DNA of 64,000 nucleotides. Origin: an uncultured Granulosicoccaceae bacterium. Lineage in GTDB: Bacteria; Pseudomonadota; Gammaproteobacteria; Granulosicoccales; Granulosicoccaceae. Positions within the stretch are counted from its first letter, which is position 1. Each line of letters opens with the position of its first letter. Under the pieces are notes generated by a model. The model was not told the origin of the DNA and made no database searches. It worked only from the letters and a program-made list of their open reading frames with translations. Shown piece after piece: positions 51,659 through 61,178 of the stretch. The stretch spans positions 1 through 64,000 of the forward strand of contig CALAJN010000003.1 in NCBI GenBank assembly GCA_937922675.1. Reading direction: 5' to 3'. The translations under genes and the position numbers were made by a program.

Positions 51659-54600
51659 TGGTCGCCCCACCGACACAGAGCGCTGACACGGAGTCCACAG
51701 GCGAGACACGGTCTCGTCGGCGTGCTACCGAAGTCGCCAATGCCGCCTTGCAAAGCACGGTGCGCATTCTGCTGACGGTGCTTGCCATTCTGGTCATCGT
51801 TTATGCGGTGCTTACCTTGATCGTTCGATTGGGCTTGCCGCTGGTAGCAAGTTACAAAAGCGAGATCGAGGCCGGTCTGGGTGACTTCCTGGGTCATCCT
51901 GTGACGATTGAGGAACTCGATTTACGTTGGAGGCGTACGGGTCCCGAGTTGAAGGCAAATGGTCTTCAGGTTGCCGAGAGCAGTGAGCGACTCGTCGCCA
52001 TCGACCAGGCACTTCTTGACGTCAATCTACTCGCCTCTGCACTTCGCAGAACGCTGGTCATCAATGAGCTGACCTTTGTGGGTGCAGACCTTGCCATAGA
52101 GCGAGCAAAGGATGGTTCATTGAGCGTGCATGGCCTGTCGACGTCAGGGGCACGCCAAAGCGAGTCAGCGACCCAAGGGCGTGGACTGAATGCGGTCGCC
52201 TGGTTGTTCAATGCGCGCCGCGTGGGTTTACTCGATACGCAGCTGCGATTCATTGATCACGCCGGTGGGGCCAGCGGTGAAGCCATCGTTCTTGAGCGTG
52301 CTGATCTGCGTGCCGAAAATGTCGATGGTGATCATCGATTGCGAATTGCTGTTGATTTGCCAGACGAACTCGGAGAACAGCTTGATCTGGCGATAGATCT
52401 GGACTCCTTGTCGGCAACTTCCCTGGCGCGTGGAGCGAGTGGACAATTTCAAATCAGTGGTGCCGGACTCAATGTGCAGCGTATCCTGGATCGGCTTGAG
52501 TCGGGTCTTGGCGGTGATGCGACAGCACGGATTACTGCAGCACGCTCAGCAATTGGCATTGCCGAGGGGCGGTTGTCATTCGAGCTTCGCGGACAGTTGC
52601 AAGACAACAACGTTGTGGCGGCGTCTACTCGTCTGGAACTGATAGAGATCAATCGAAGGGATGGCGTGCGCCTCGTTGATGCCGCGACGGCGCGTTTGCA
52701 ATGGAGCAATCAGCTCGACGATGCCTGGTCGCTCAGCGGTAGTGGCGTTGAGCTGCGCCGGGATGACGAGCTTTTCCAGGTTGATACCTTTCAGGTTGAG
52801 CCAACCGATGACGGCATCGCTGTACAAGCTTCTGGTAATGAAGGGTCGGTAAGTATTGCGGCTCTGCTTGCCACAGCTGTTCCTTCACTGAATGCTGGCG
52901 CCTGGGTGGATGCTGCCGCTCCCTCGGGGCGTATTGCTGGATGGCGAGCGTCGGTTGATGCTGGCGTTGGGCAGCCGCAGGTAGACGTGGTTGTATCGAT
53001 ACCAGAGTTGTCGTTTGGTTCAGCACTTGGGGCGCCGGGAGTATCGTCACTGGCTGTGAGTGCTGTGCTTGAGGACAGCGCAGGACGTATTGACCTGCGT
53101 TCATTGACCAGCGATGACATCAGCGTTGATTGGCCAGGTTTGTATTCATCGCCTTTACGGTTCAAGAGCGTTAATGCAGAGCTTGAGGTCATGGCGGGTG
53201 CTGACAATGTGCGCATTGTCGGGCCTGTGCAACTCGGTAGTGGCACTCTTGATGTGAGTACCCAGCTGGCCGTCACACTGGAATCCGACCGTTCTCCCTT
53301 CATTGACTTGCGCGGACGGTATTCACTCGGTGACGCGACCGAGGTGGCGGGGTTTCTACCCGACCAGTTGCTGGGCAAGAGGACGGTGGCCTGGTTTGAC
53401 AATGGTCTTCGCAATGGAAAGATCAGTGACGGTCAATTGCGCTTTTTTGGTCATGCTGCGGACTTTCCGTTTGATGAGGAAGACGGAACATTTACCGCAA
53501 CCATGCAAGCCAGGGATGTGGACTTGATGTGGCTGGAGGGGTGGCCGACGGCCAGGTCCATGGATGGCACTGTGAGTTTTGATGGAGCTGGATTCAAGGC
53601 TGTTACGCAACGTGGTCGTATCAGCAGCATGGATTTCAGTCGGGGGGTTGTCGCGATCGATGACCTCACCGTGCCACAGTTGTCGATTGATGCTTCGGGT
53701 GTTGACGACATATCTGCGATGTTGGAGTTTGCCAATACAGGCCCCTTGCGTAGCCTTCTTGAGCCTGCACTAACCGATGTTGTTGCAACAGGTTCCGCTG
53801 GTATGGACTTGCAAGTGCAAGTCCCGCTGACCAAGCGCGCTGCAAGCCGCAATGGCCCGCTGTCGGTAGAGGGGCAGCTCTATTTGCGTGATACACCGGT
53901 GAGTTTTGAGCGTGCCGAGTTGGAGCTTGAATCAGTCACCGGTGCTATTGGCTTTGATCTCGATGGTATGTCGATTCGGTCCTTGAGAGGCCGTTGGCTC
54001 GATCGCCCCGTATCGGTTGCTGCCAGCATGGCCGGTGCAGAGGATGATCGGCGCTTGCGTATTCGCATGGATGGAGCGTTTGAGGGTGCGGATGTGTTGG
54101 CGCACTACGGCTTGCCACTTGATCGCTTTGTGGGCGGAGCATCGAGTTGGTTGGCAACGCTTGATATTCCGTTTAACGCAGCGGTGCGGGAAGCGGAAGG
54201 TTTTCTGCTGACGGCTAGCAGTGATCTGGTGGGGAGCGAGCTGCGCTTGCCTGCCCCTCTGTATAAACCATCGACATCCGCACGCCCGATGACGGTGTCG
54301 ACTCGTATTCGTCCGGACGAGTCAGTGGCTCGTTGGACGGTTGCTCAAACAGGATATGCCGATGTGGTAGTCGACATTGCCGATGGGCAAATGAGCTCAT
54401 TGGCGCTCGGTCTGGGGGAAGCTGACGCGAGCCTCAGTGGCACTGAGGGTATTCGTGTTGACGGAAACGTCGATGTGCTGAACCTGGACGGGTGGATCGA
54501 CACGCTTGCGACTCTCATAACTGACATCGAGTCTACTGCCGAGAGCGACGGCGCGCAGGCTGCGCTCATGCCTGCTATCTCAGGCGATCTTGTGGCGCAA

Positions 54601-55713
54601 CAGGCCGTATTGCGAAGTATGCCGCTTGGTAAGTTACAGGTGGCACTCAACAGCGACGACCGGTACTTGAATGTCGTCGTCGAGAATCGATATCTACGAG
54701 GCAATGCGCGCTACCCGCGTGGACATGAACGAGGCGATACCACCGCCATGAAGGTACGTTTGGCGCTGGTGGACGAGCGCATTGTCGATGCCTTGTTAGG
54801 TGAGGCAGAACCGGATGAGGGCGATACCGCCAAGCTGGCAGACGGGTCGCAAAGCGGCCTTGATCCGCGAGAGCTTCCGCCGATCGAGGCGCGGATTTCC
54901 AGGTTGCGCTGGCAGAGCCTGGATATTTCGGGCCTCGCGTTGAGCACTGAGCCCGATATTGCCGGGCTCAATATTGTCACCCTGGGTTTTTCACACGACA
55001 ACTTGACGCTGATTGGTGAGGGCTACTGGCGCCTGGTAGATCCGCAGGGCGTCTCACTTGCGGGTAGCACAAGGCATGAAACCAACTTGTCACTGATACT
55101 GCAGAGCGGTGACTTTGGCCGTGGCTTTGCCGGTATCGGACTGGATAATCTCATCGGTGCAGGCGCAGGACGTGCGAGGGCTGTTGCTGGCTGGTCCGGC
55201 CCGGCCTGGCAGCCTGATGTGGAGCAACTGGACGGCAACGTCTGGATTGATCTGGAGCGCGGACGCATTCCTCAATTGGAGCCTGGCGCTGGTCGCTTGA
55301 TCGGTCTGTTTGCGTTTCAGGCCTTGCCACAACGTCTGGGTCTGGATTTCTCTGATGTTGTCAACGATGGGCTTGCGTTCTCGACCCTTACAGGAGAGGC
55401 GGCTATAAGAGGCGGCGTTATTGATGCAAGTCTGGTACGCATGGAGGGGCCAATAGGTGTCGTTGACGTCGTCGGGCAGACAGATCTCGCGGCACAAACG
55501 TTTGATCAGCGCATCACCGTGTTGCCGCGTGTGAGTGCGGCGCTGCCGGTTATCGGTGTTATCTCCGGAGGGGCGAGTGCCGGTATTGGCGTATTGGTGG
55601 CCGGTGGACTGCTCAAGGCCCTCGGTGTTGACCTGGACCGGATTGGCCTGCGTGAGTATCGCCTGCGAGGCAGTTGGGACGACCCGGTCATCGAGCCTTG
55701 GCGCGGTCGCTAG
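51658..55713 (+). CDS. yhdP: YhdP-family AsmA-like envelope protein
   Basis: The 1351-residue protein has a single N-terminal membrane helix (about 38-62) followed by more than 1200 residues of repetitive beta-strand sequence. The C-terminal part has PRVSAALPVIGVISGG and LREYRLRGSWDDPVIEPWR, the TIGR02099/YhdP pattern. Such proteins form long periplasmic hydrophobic grooves that carry phospholipids to the outer membrane. A GTG at 51655 just ahead could be the start. It ends the operon that begins at proA and converges on the next gene 11 bp away. Confidence 0.92.
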   Translation: MVAPPTQSADTESTGETRSRRRATEVANAALQSTVRILLTVLAILVIVYAVLTLIVRLGLPLVASYKSEIEAGLGDFLGHPVTIEELDLRWRRTGPELKANGLQVAESSERLVAIDQALLDVNLLASALRRTLVINELTFVGADLAIERAKDGSLSVHGLSTSGARQSESATQGRGLNAVAWLFNARRVGLLDTQLRFIDHAGGASGEAIVLERADLRAENVDGDHRLRIAVDLPDELGEQLDLAIDLDSLSATSLARGASGQFQISGAGLNVQRILDRLESGLGGDATARITAARSAIGIAEGRLSFELRGQLQDNNVVAASTRLELIEINRRDGVRLVDAATARLQWSNQLDDAWSLSGSGVELRRDDELFQVDTFQVEPTDDGIAVQASGNEGSVSIAALLATAVPSLNAGAWVDAAAPSGRIAGWRASVDAGVGQPQVDVVVSIPELSFGSALGAPGVSSLAVSAVLEDSAGRIDLRSLTSDDISVDWPGLYSSPLRFKSVNAELEVMAGADNVRIVGPVQLGSGTLDVSTQLAVTLESDRSPFIDLRGRYSLGDATEVAGFLPDQLLGKRTVAWFDNGLRNGKISDGQLRFFGHAADFPFDEEDGTFTATMQARDVDLMWLEGWPTARSMDGTVSFDGAGFKAVTQRGRISSMDFSRGVVAIDDLTVPQLSIDASGVDDISAMLEFANTGPLRSLLEPALTDVVATGSAGMDLQVQVPLTKRAASRNGPLSVEGQLYLRDTPVSFERAELELESVTGAIGFDLDGMSIRSLRGRWLDRPVSVAASMAGAEDDRRLRIRMDGAFEGADVLAHYGLPLDRFVGGASSWLATLDIPFNAAVREAEGFLLTASSDLVGSELRLPAPLYKPSTSARPMTVSTRIRPDESVARWTVAQTGYADVVVDIADGQMSSLALGLGEADASLSGTEGIRVDGNVDVLNLDGWIDTLATLITDIESTAESDGAQAALMPAISGDLVAQQAVLRSMPLGKLQVALNSDDRYLNVVVENRYLRGNARYPRGHERGDTTAMKVRLALVDERIVDALLGEAEPDEGDTAKLADGSQSGLDPRELPPIEARISRLRWQSLDISGLALSTEPDIAGLNIVTLGFSHDNLTLIGEGYWRLVDPQGVSLAGSTRHETNLSLILQSGDFGRGFAGIGLDNLIGAGAGRARAVAGWSGPAWQPDVEQLDGNVWIDLERGRIPQLEPGAGRLIGLFAFQALPQRLGLDFSDVVNDGLAFSTLTGEAAIRGGVIDASLVRMEGPIGVVDVVGQTDLAAQTFDQRITVLPRVSAALPVIGVISGGASAGIGVLVAGGLLKALGVDLDRIGLREYRLRGSWDDPVIEPWRGR

Positions 55714-55724
55714 AGGGCTTGGCG

Positions 55725-56822
55725 CTATTCGGCGTCCCTGCCGGTAGCTCCCCAATTGGGTGGTAAGGCATCCAGTGGAGCAGCGCTACCTTCCGAGGTA
55801 AAGACAACGAGTCCGCTGTTGGTCACAGCGAGAGCTTCAGCCTGATCCAGTCCGTGTGTGTAGGTGGCGACGGGCTCGCGTGCGAGTGTTGTGGACCAAG
55901 CTTCCTCGCCCACACGCTCAAAACGCCGTACCTGCCGATAGGTAAGCACCCAGGCAACGCCTCTGGCTTCATCTATGTCGAGCGCAGTTGGTTGGTTCAG
56001 ATCGATACTGGCAAGCGAGGCGGCCAGACGTGACACGAAATCTGCCGGTGGAATCTTGAGCGTGGCCACATGCTGCGCGACCGGTCGCTCCTTGTTCGCC
56101 GTATCAATCGCGCTGAGATCCAGACGATAGACCCGTGCCGGTGTCTGGCCTGCAGAGGTCAATGGTTCCTTGCTCAAAAACCAGATGCTGTCATCGGCCA
56201 GAGCCATGGCCTCTACATCGTGGGGCCCGTCTTCATAGGTGAACCAGATTTCTGTCGCGATGAGAGCTGTCGTGTTGCCTGGGGTGCTCGAAACATCAGG
56301 CTCAGGCACCAGCCACAGTCGAGCGCGTGGTCGGCGACGACGATTGTTTCCGGTATCCGCGATGACGAGCATGGGCTCGCCGTGGAGATATCCACTGTCC
56401 AGATCTTCCCAGTCGATGTTTTTGGCAGCAAGCGGCCATCGCCCTCGGGAGGCGCCGGTGAGGTCAATCGCGGCCAGTTCAGGCGCTTGACCGCTGTCAT
56501 TTATTGCCCAGATCAGCCGATCGTCTTGCAGGGAAGCCGCAAGGCCGCTTGTTTCTATCAAGCTGGCATCGCCGAGCTTGCCAAGTCGTGTCGGCCGTTC
56601 AGGCAGTGGGTCAGGCAGCGCCGGTAGTAGTTTACGGGGCTCGGGCTCGGGCTCGAGCGCTAGCGATGCATCTTCGGGCAACCGCGCGTGGCGCGTGTCG
56701 AGTGTCGGTGGCGACTCGGCAGCAGGATTCTGGGTCGCGGGTGCCGTGCATGCGCACAGACCGGTCATCACGACACCGACGCCGATGAGGCGCAAGACAC
56801 TGAGCATGCGGGCGCAGCTCAT
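55725..56822 (-). CDS. Lipoprotein with beta-propeller-like domain, unknown function
   Basis: The 365-residue product has a signal peptide ending in lipobox LCAC (cysteine near 25), then a Pro/Glu linker with the repeated EPEPEP, then about 290 residues with repeated strand patterns (IETSGLAASLQDDRLIWAIN, IDWEDLDSG, HDVEAMALADDSIWFLS, TALDIDEARGVAWVLTY). This resembles esterase-like or SdiA-regulated-like propellers, but I cannot name a family. ATG 56822 is chosen for the clean signal. It lies 16 bp after darP on the same strand, so they are probably cotranscribed. Confidence 0.72.
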   Translation of the reverse strand: MSCARMLSVLRLIGVGVVMTGLCACTAPATQNPAAESPPTLDTRHARLPEDASLALEPEPEPRKLLPALPDPLPERPTRLGKLGDASLIETSGLAASLQDDRLIWAINDSGQAPELAAIDLTGASRGRWPLAAKNIDWEDLDSGYLHGEPMLVIADTGNNRRRRPRARLWLVPEPDVSSTPGNTTALIATEIWFTYEDGPHDVEAMALADDSIWFLSKEPLTSAGQTPARVYRLDLSAIDTANKERPVAQHVATLKIPPADFVSRLAASLASIDLNQPTALDIDEARGVAWVLTYRQVRRFERVGEEAWSTTLAREPVATYTHGLDQAEALAVTNSGLVVFTSEGSAAPLDALPPNWGATGRDAE

Positions 56823-56838
56823 GCGTGTGCAGAGCCTG

Positions 56839-57423
56839 TCAATCCGGGTTGCGCTCGGCCGCAAGTGCGTCACGTACGAGTCGAAACAGCTTGCGTGCCG
56901 CGGCCGGTGGCTTGTCGGCCTTGCGTTCTGCGAGCGCTCGCTTTTGCAACTGTCGTAGCTCTTGTCGATCACAGGATGCGTGTTCGTTCAGAAAGGCTGT
57001 GAGTGCCTCAGCGGGTGATTCTGCCGGGCCATCTCCCAGCAGTCGATCACGCCAGGCTTCGACAAGATGCAGATCGGCCGCGGCCGAGCGTGCACGTTGT
57101 CTGATCGCCTCGACGGCTTGCTGAACCGGATCAATGTCCACTTGGCGCAGGCGTTTGGCAAGGAAGCCGAGTTGGCGCTTGCGCGCCCCGTTGGCTCCTG
57201 GCCGAATTCGGTTGAGCTCATCAATGGCCGCAACGATATCGTCGTCGAGTGGAATGCGGCTGCGTTCCGCAGCACTCAGAGCGGCTAGAGCGGCGCCAAG
57301 GTCACGGATCTCGTGCGCATCTCGCTTTGCCTGGCTTTTGCTCGGATCAGTGTCAATGGTGGCCTGTTCATCGTCGTCTGGCTGAGTTTTGACGCTGAAC
57401 TCGTTCGGTGATTCAGGACTCAC
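56839..57423 (-). CDS. darP: Ribosome biogenesis factor DarP (YjgA, DUF615)
   Basis: The 194-residue, helical, charged protein has the family segments SQAKRDAHEIRDLGAALAAL, RIPLDDDIVAAIDELNRIR and ARKRQLGFLAKRLR. DarP associates with 50S precursors and aids maturation of the peptidyl-transferase centre. It has an acidic N-terminal tail of about 30 residues. It is divergent from the outer-membrane protein gene, across the palindrome-bearing region. Confidence 0.92.
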   Translation of the reverse strand: MSPESPNEFSVKTQPDDDEQATIDTDPSKSQAKRDAHEIRDLGAALAALSAAERSRIPLDDDIVAAIDELNRIRPGANGARKRQLGFLAKRLRQVDIDPVQQAVEAIRQRARSAAADLHLVEAWRDRLLGDGPAESPAEALTAFLNEHASCDRQELRQLQKRALAERKADKPPAAARKLFRLVRDALAAERNPD

Positions 57424-57480
57424 AAGTACGTCTTTCCAAAAGTCGAGTGCGGAATATGGGTGCGATATTCATCTGCAATT

Positions 57481-57569
57481 CATACTCGAATACCGGAAAC
57501 CAAACTGTTGCAGCAATTTGACAACGCAGCGTTGTATTTTCGCGACAACAGGGGTTTAATTCGAGTATG
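57481..57569. promoter_or_regulatory. Control region with long inverted repeat and central palindrome
   Basis: CATACTCGAAT at 57481-57491 is repeated in inverse as ATTCGAGTATG at 57559-57569, the second copy covering the ATG at 57567. Between them is a perfect 15-bp palindrome, ACAACGCAGCGTTGT (57521-57535). A TTGCAG (57508) and TTGTAT (57532) pair 18 bp apart is a fair promoter for the rightward gene, and the palindrome would sit on it. The function is inferred. Confidence 0.5.
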
Positions 57570-58397
57570 CCAAGTCTTATCACGCCAATCGCCATCATAG
57601 CGCCGCTGCTTGCAGTCGCGGTGAGTGATGCTGTGGCAGATGACCTGGTCACGCCGTTGCTGGTTGGCGATTACATCGGTAACCCTTTCGAGCTGGATGC
57701 CCGCTCGCTTGATCCCATTCAATACACACGGCTGCCTGACGCCCCGGAAGACATACGCACAACATCAGAGACATCGACAGAGGTGTCTTTTGAGCTCAAG
57801 CCGCAACGCCCTGATTTCTCGGCCGAGGGCTACTTTGGTCTTGGCTTGCTAGGCAGGCCGCAGCTCCAGGTCCAGAGCACGCGATCACGCCTTGATGAGG
57901 CTCGCACCGGGCTTAATGAAGGCTTCTCTTATTCTGCCGGGCTTCGCGTTGAACATGAGGATGCCGTTATCGACGGCACAGCCTATGTCAGCTCCAGTTT
58001 ATTGGGTGTGTCCTACGGCCGCCTGGGCCGTCTTTGGTACGGCGGTATCGATGTCAACGTGGAGCATTTTCGTGACGGGGTGGATGGCGAAGCGCCAGCC
58101 GAGGTTGTATCGCTTGACCTGACCACAGGACGCCGCCTTGGCATCACCGGCCTGGACTCGACCTCGCCCCTCTGGTTGGTGAGTTTGCAGGGTAATGTGG
58201 ATCTGCAAGACACCGAAGAAGGCACCGAAGCGAGCTTGCAACCCAACTGGTTTTTGAACCCTAGCCTGTTCTGGGAGCAGCCCGGGTTCACCTTCTCGGC
58301 AGAAATGCAGGTGCCGTTCTCACCGCTGCTTGATGGTGATGCTGTCGACCAACCTGATTACCGTTTGCGCGCTGTTTTCGAAAAGCACTTTCGGTAG
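57567..58397 (+). CDS. Predicted outer-membrane beta-barrel protein, unknown
   Basis: The 276-residue protein has a Sec signal with a likely cut after DAVA (about residue 24). After a short linker come alternating strands with aromatic girdles (FSAEGYFGLGLLGRPQLQVQ, GFSYSAGLRVEH, WYGGIDVNVEHF, WLVSLQGNVDLQ). It ends with LRAVFEKHFR, close to the C-terminal aromatic signature of barrels. I do not recognise the family. It stands alone, converging on the DUF3108 gene. Confidence 0.7.
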   Translation: MPSLITPIAIIAPLLAVAVSDAVADDLVTPLLVGDYIGNPFELDARSLDPIQYTRLPDAPEDIRTTSETSTEVSFELKPQRPDFSAEGYFGLGLLGRPQLQVQSTRSRLDEARTGLNEGFSYSAGLRVEHEDAVIDGTAYVSSSLLGVSYGRLGRLWYGGIDVNVEHFRDGVDGEAPAEVVSLDLTTGRRLGITGLDSTSPLWLVSLQGNVDLQDTEEGTEASLQPNWFLNPSLFWEQPGFTFSAEMQVPFSPLLDGDAVDQPDYRLRAVFEKHFR

Positions 58398-58451
58398 CAC
58401 GCAGGCGGGTCTTGCGCGCTGGTCTTGATCGCTGGAACTGGTTTTGCCAGC

Positions 58452-59303
58452 CTAGTCTGCAACTGGCGCTTCGGGTTCTATCAACGGCTCTTCAAGCTCT
58501 GCTGCGCGATTGGTCAGGCTTTTGAGGGTCAGCCGCGCGACCAGCTCCCCGCGCTTGAGCTGCTCGATCTTTACCGGGACAAAATCCAGCGTTGGTGCAA
58601 ACCAGGTAACCGTCGTGCGGCTTGAGCCGTCAACATTCCTTCTGAGCACGCGCAAGGTGTCGAGTTCTCCGATAGAGGTTTCAAGGCGCTCCACACCCTC
58701 GACTTCAAAAACCACGTTCTTGAGTCGGCCGTTATCGAACACAAGATAGTCACTGGAGTCGATGTCCTGGCGCAGAGCGCTCATCACGGCGAGGGTTACG
58801 GACAAGCGGTCCATGACCGGTTGCTCTGTCAGTGAGGCGGTGTTTGTCTCGCCTCGTCGGGACCACCCGAGCACCCCGTTGTTCCAATCGAAGGCTGCGT
58901 CAACCGCTCGGCGTCTCTCGTTGTCCTGACGGTAGGAGTAGCTATCGGTTCGCAGAAGAAGCCCGCCTTCAGGCGCTTCAACAAAACGCAGCACGCTGGT
59001 TTCTGTGATGTTGCCCTTGCCCGTTAGTTTGAACACGCCGGTAGGCTGAGTCTTGAGTTGGTAAGTCCATAGATCCCCCTCGCTCTGCTCCAGAGTGAGC
59101 GTGGCGTTACCCGCGCTCAGCAGATTGTTGCCTACCGTATAGGTGGCGCTGAAGGGCAGGGTATCTTCTGCGCGCAACACGGTCTCGGCCTGAGCGAGGC
59201 TGCTCAAGCCAATCGCGGCGATCGCGGCGACGAGCGCAGTCGAGATAGGTTGCACGCTACGCTGGCCAAGACGCAGGAAGTCGAGCTTGCTTGGCAGAGT
59301 CAT
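58452..59303 (-). CDS. DUF3108 family exported protein
   Basis: The 283-residue protein has an N-terminal signal (ISTALVAAIAAIGLSSLAQA, cut near 39) and the DUF3108 pattern LPFSATYTVGNNLLSAGNATL, with later YLVFDNGRLKNVVFEV and TTVTWFAPTLDFVPVKIEQ. The family is periplasmic, related in fold to LolA-like or lipid-binding proteins by some accounts; its role is unknown. It lies 20 bp behind purN in the same operon, a common gammaproteobacterial arrangement. Confidence 0.85.
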   Translation of the reverse strand: MTLPSKLDFLRLGQRSVQPISTALVAAIAAIGLSSLAQAETVLRAEDTLPFSATYTVGNNLLSAGNATLTLEQSEGDLWTYQLKTQPTGVFKLTGKGNITETSVLRFVEAPEGGLLLRTDSYSYRQDNERRRAVDAAFDWNNGVLGWSRRGETNTASLTEQPVMDRLSVTLAVMSALRQDIDSSDYLVFDNGRLKNVVFEVEGVERLETSIGELDTLRVLRRNVDGSSRTTVTWFAPTLDFVPVKIEQLKRGELVARLTLKSLTNRAAELEEPLIEPEAPVAD

Positions 59304-59323
59304 CTGTAGTCTCGCTGTTCGGT

Positions 59324-59971
59324 TCAGTCTGCTGATGTTGCAAGGCGTGCGCCGTGCGTAGCCCGGTCTGCTGCCACGTCTGTTAGCTGGTCTGCCGGCG
59401 CATCACCTGACAGGCAGTGCGCCAGTGCGTCGACGTACAGCGCGTGCTCTACGGGCAGCAGCCGTTCGGAAAGGGTAGTTGCAGTATCGCCGGAAAGCAC
59501 GGGAATCCTGCTTTGAGCGACTATGGGTCCGGCGTCCAGCTCCGGTGTGACCAGGTGCACGCTGGCCCCGTGTTCTGTATCTCCAGCGTCCAATACCTTC
59601 TGGTGAGTATCCAGCCCAGGGTGGCGCGGCAATAGTGACGGGTGGATGTTGAGCATGCGGCCCGACCACTGGCTGACCAGCTCGGCGCCCAGTACGCGCA
59701 TGAAGCCAGCCAATACGATCCAATCCGGCGATGCGGCGAGCAGGGACTTGCCGATAGCGCGGTCGAAAGCCGGCCTTTCAGCAAACGCGCGGTGATCGAC
59801 TACCTCTGTGGGTATCCCTCTTTCAGCAGCAATTTCGAGCCCGGCTGCGTCCGGCCTGTTGGACAGCACGAGAACAACCTCGGCATCCAACCTGCCATCC
59901 CTGCACGCATCGTGAATTGCGAGTAGGTTGGAGCCCCGACCGGAAATGAGGGCCGCAATACGCGCGCTCAC
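59324..59971 (-). CDS. purN: Phosphoribosylglycinamide formyltransferase
   Basis: The 215-residue enzyme adds the formyl group from 10-formyl-THF to GAR in purine synthesis. It has the start [18 protein letters not shown] and the catalytic stretch [20 protein letters not shown] with the Asn and His, then [15 protein letters not shown] with the Asp. The C-terminal 15 residues are an extra tail. It starts at GTG 59971, overlapping the purM stop by four bases. Confidence 0.95.
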   Translation of the reverse strand: MSARIAALISGRGSNLLAIHDACRDGRLDAEVVLVLSNRPDAAGLEIAAERGIPTEVVDHRAFAERPAFDRAIGKSLLAASPDWIVLAGFMRVLGAELVSQWSGRMLNIHPSLLPRHPGLDTHQKVLDAGDTEHGASVHLVTPELDAGPIVAQSRIPVLSGDTATTLSERLLPVEHALYVDALAHCLSGDAPADQLTDVAADRATHGARLATSAD

Positions 59972-61101
59972 GGGCTTGCGACTATTTCACCGATCACGCT
60001 TGCCTGCTGCCCTTCGCTCGTCAATCGAGCAACGATGGCGTCAGCTTGATCTGCTGCGACCACGAGTACAAATCCGATACCGTCGTTGAATGTACGTCGC
60101 ATCTCAGCATCAGAAATGCTGCCACTGCGTTGCAACCAGCGAAAGAGCGGTGGGCGTTGCAGGGCATGTTCATCGTAGTGCGGTGCAAGACCTTGTGGCA
60201 GGACACGAGGCAGGTTTTCAGTCAACCCTCCACCAGTGATATGGGCCATGGCATGTACGGCTGAGCCGAGTGCGGCATCGCCCAGCACGGCGCGCACCGG
60301 GCGAACATACAAGCTTGTGGGTTGCAGAAGTGCGTCGGCAAGGGTGGCGTCCGGCGCCAAGGCGTCGGCCTGTCCCATTGGCCTGCTGTGCGCAAGGTCC
60401 TCGGCCATACTCTCCAACACCTGTTCAAGTGGGCGATCCAGTATATCGGCGGGCTCGCGCTCCAACACCTTGCGTATCAGCGAATATCCGTTGGAATGCG
60501 GTCCGCTGGAGCTGATGCCGACGAGTAGATCTCCTGTCGACACTTTGCTGCCGTCGATGATTTCGTCATGTTCGACAATGCCTACCGCAAAGCCTGCCAG
60601 ATCATAGTCCCCTGGTGCGTAGTGTCCGGGCATCTCTGCTGTTTCGCCGCCCAACAAGGCCATGTCGGAGCGAACGCAGCCTTCGGCAATGCCTGCAATG
60701 ACCTGTTCGGCAACGTCCACATCCAGACTCGCGCTGGCGTAGTAATCGAGAAACCACAGGGGTTCTGCACCACACACCAGGATGTCATTGGCACACATGG
60801 CCACCAGATCTATGCCGATGGTGTTGTGGCGTCCCACGGTAGTGGCCAGGCGCAGCTTGGTGCCAACACCATCGGCACCGGACACCATGACCGGGCGACG
60901 GTATCGTTCAACCGGGATCTCGAACAGGCCGCCGAAGCCGCCAATCCCGCCGAGTACGCCTGCCCGTCGCGTCCGAGAGACGTGTGGGCCAATGCGATCA
61001 ACCAGGGCGTTGCCGGCGGATATGTCTACCCCGGCCGCGGCGTAACTCAAGCTGTCACCAGCTGGGCCCTTGGCCGGGTCGAGGGTTCTGGATTCGTCCA
61101 T
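59968..61101 (-). CDS. purM: Phosphoribosylformylglycinamidine cyclo-ligase
   Basis: The 377-residue AIR synthetase has [18 protein letters not shown] at the N-terminus, [14 protein letters not shown] (ATP/phosphate loop), [12 protein letters not shown] and [14 protein letters not shown]. Length is about 25-30 residues above the usual form because of the N-terminus and a small insert near [23 protein letters not shown] 61101 is chosen over an upstream one at 61161. It is the first gene of the leftward operon and faces DUF2066-hda across a 77-bp gap. Confidence 0.95.
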   Translation of the reverse strand: MDESRTLDPAKGPAGDSLSYAAAGVDISAGNALVDRIGPHVSRTRRAGVLGGIGGFGGLFEIPVERYRRPVMVSGADGVGTKLRLATTVGRHNTIGIDLVAMCANDILVCGAEPLWFLDYYASASLDVDVAEQVIAGIAEGCVRSDMALLGGETAEMPGHYAPGDYDLAGFAVGIVEHDEIIDGSKVSTGDLLVGISSSGPHSNGYSLIRKVLEREPADILDRPLEQVLESMAEDLAHSRPMGQADALAPDATLADALLQPTSLYVRPVRAVLGDAALGSAVHAMAHITGGGLTENLPRVLPQGLAPHYDEHALQRPPLFRWLQRSGSISDAEMRRTFNDGIGFVLVVAADQADAIVARLTSEGQQASVIGEIVASP

Positions 61102-61178
61102 CGTCACTGGAGCAAGGTAGGAGGTCGGCGCCAACGCATCAGCAGCGTCGCAAGCGTGCAACGTGAGATGATACTCGG

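Noticed and set aside
50891-51709. 272-codon open frame opposite rng
   Set aside because: Antisense to the conserved RNase G catalytic domain; no recognisable protein features.
55090-55755. 221-codon open frame opposite the end of yhdP
   Set aside because: Antisense to a conserved C-terminal yhdP region; product is low-quality and motif-free.
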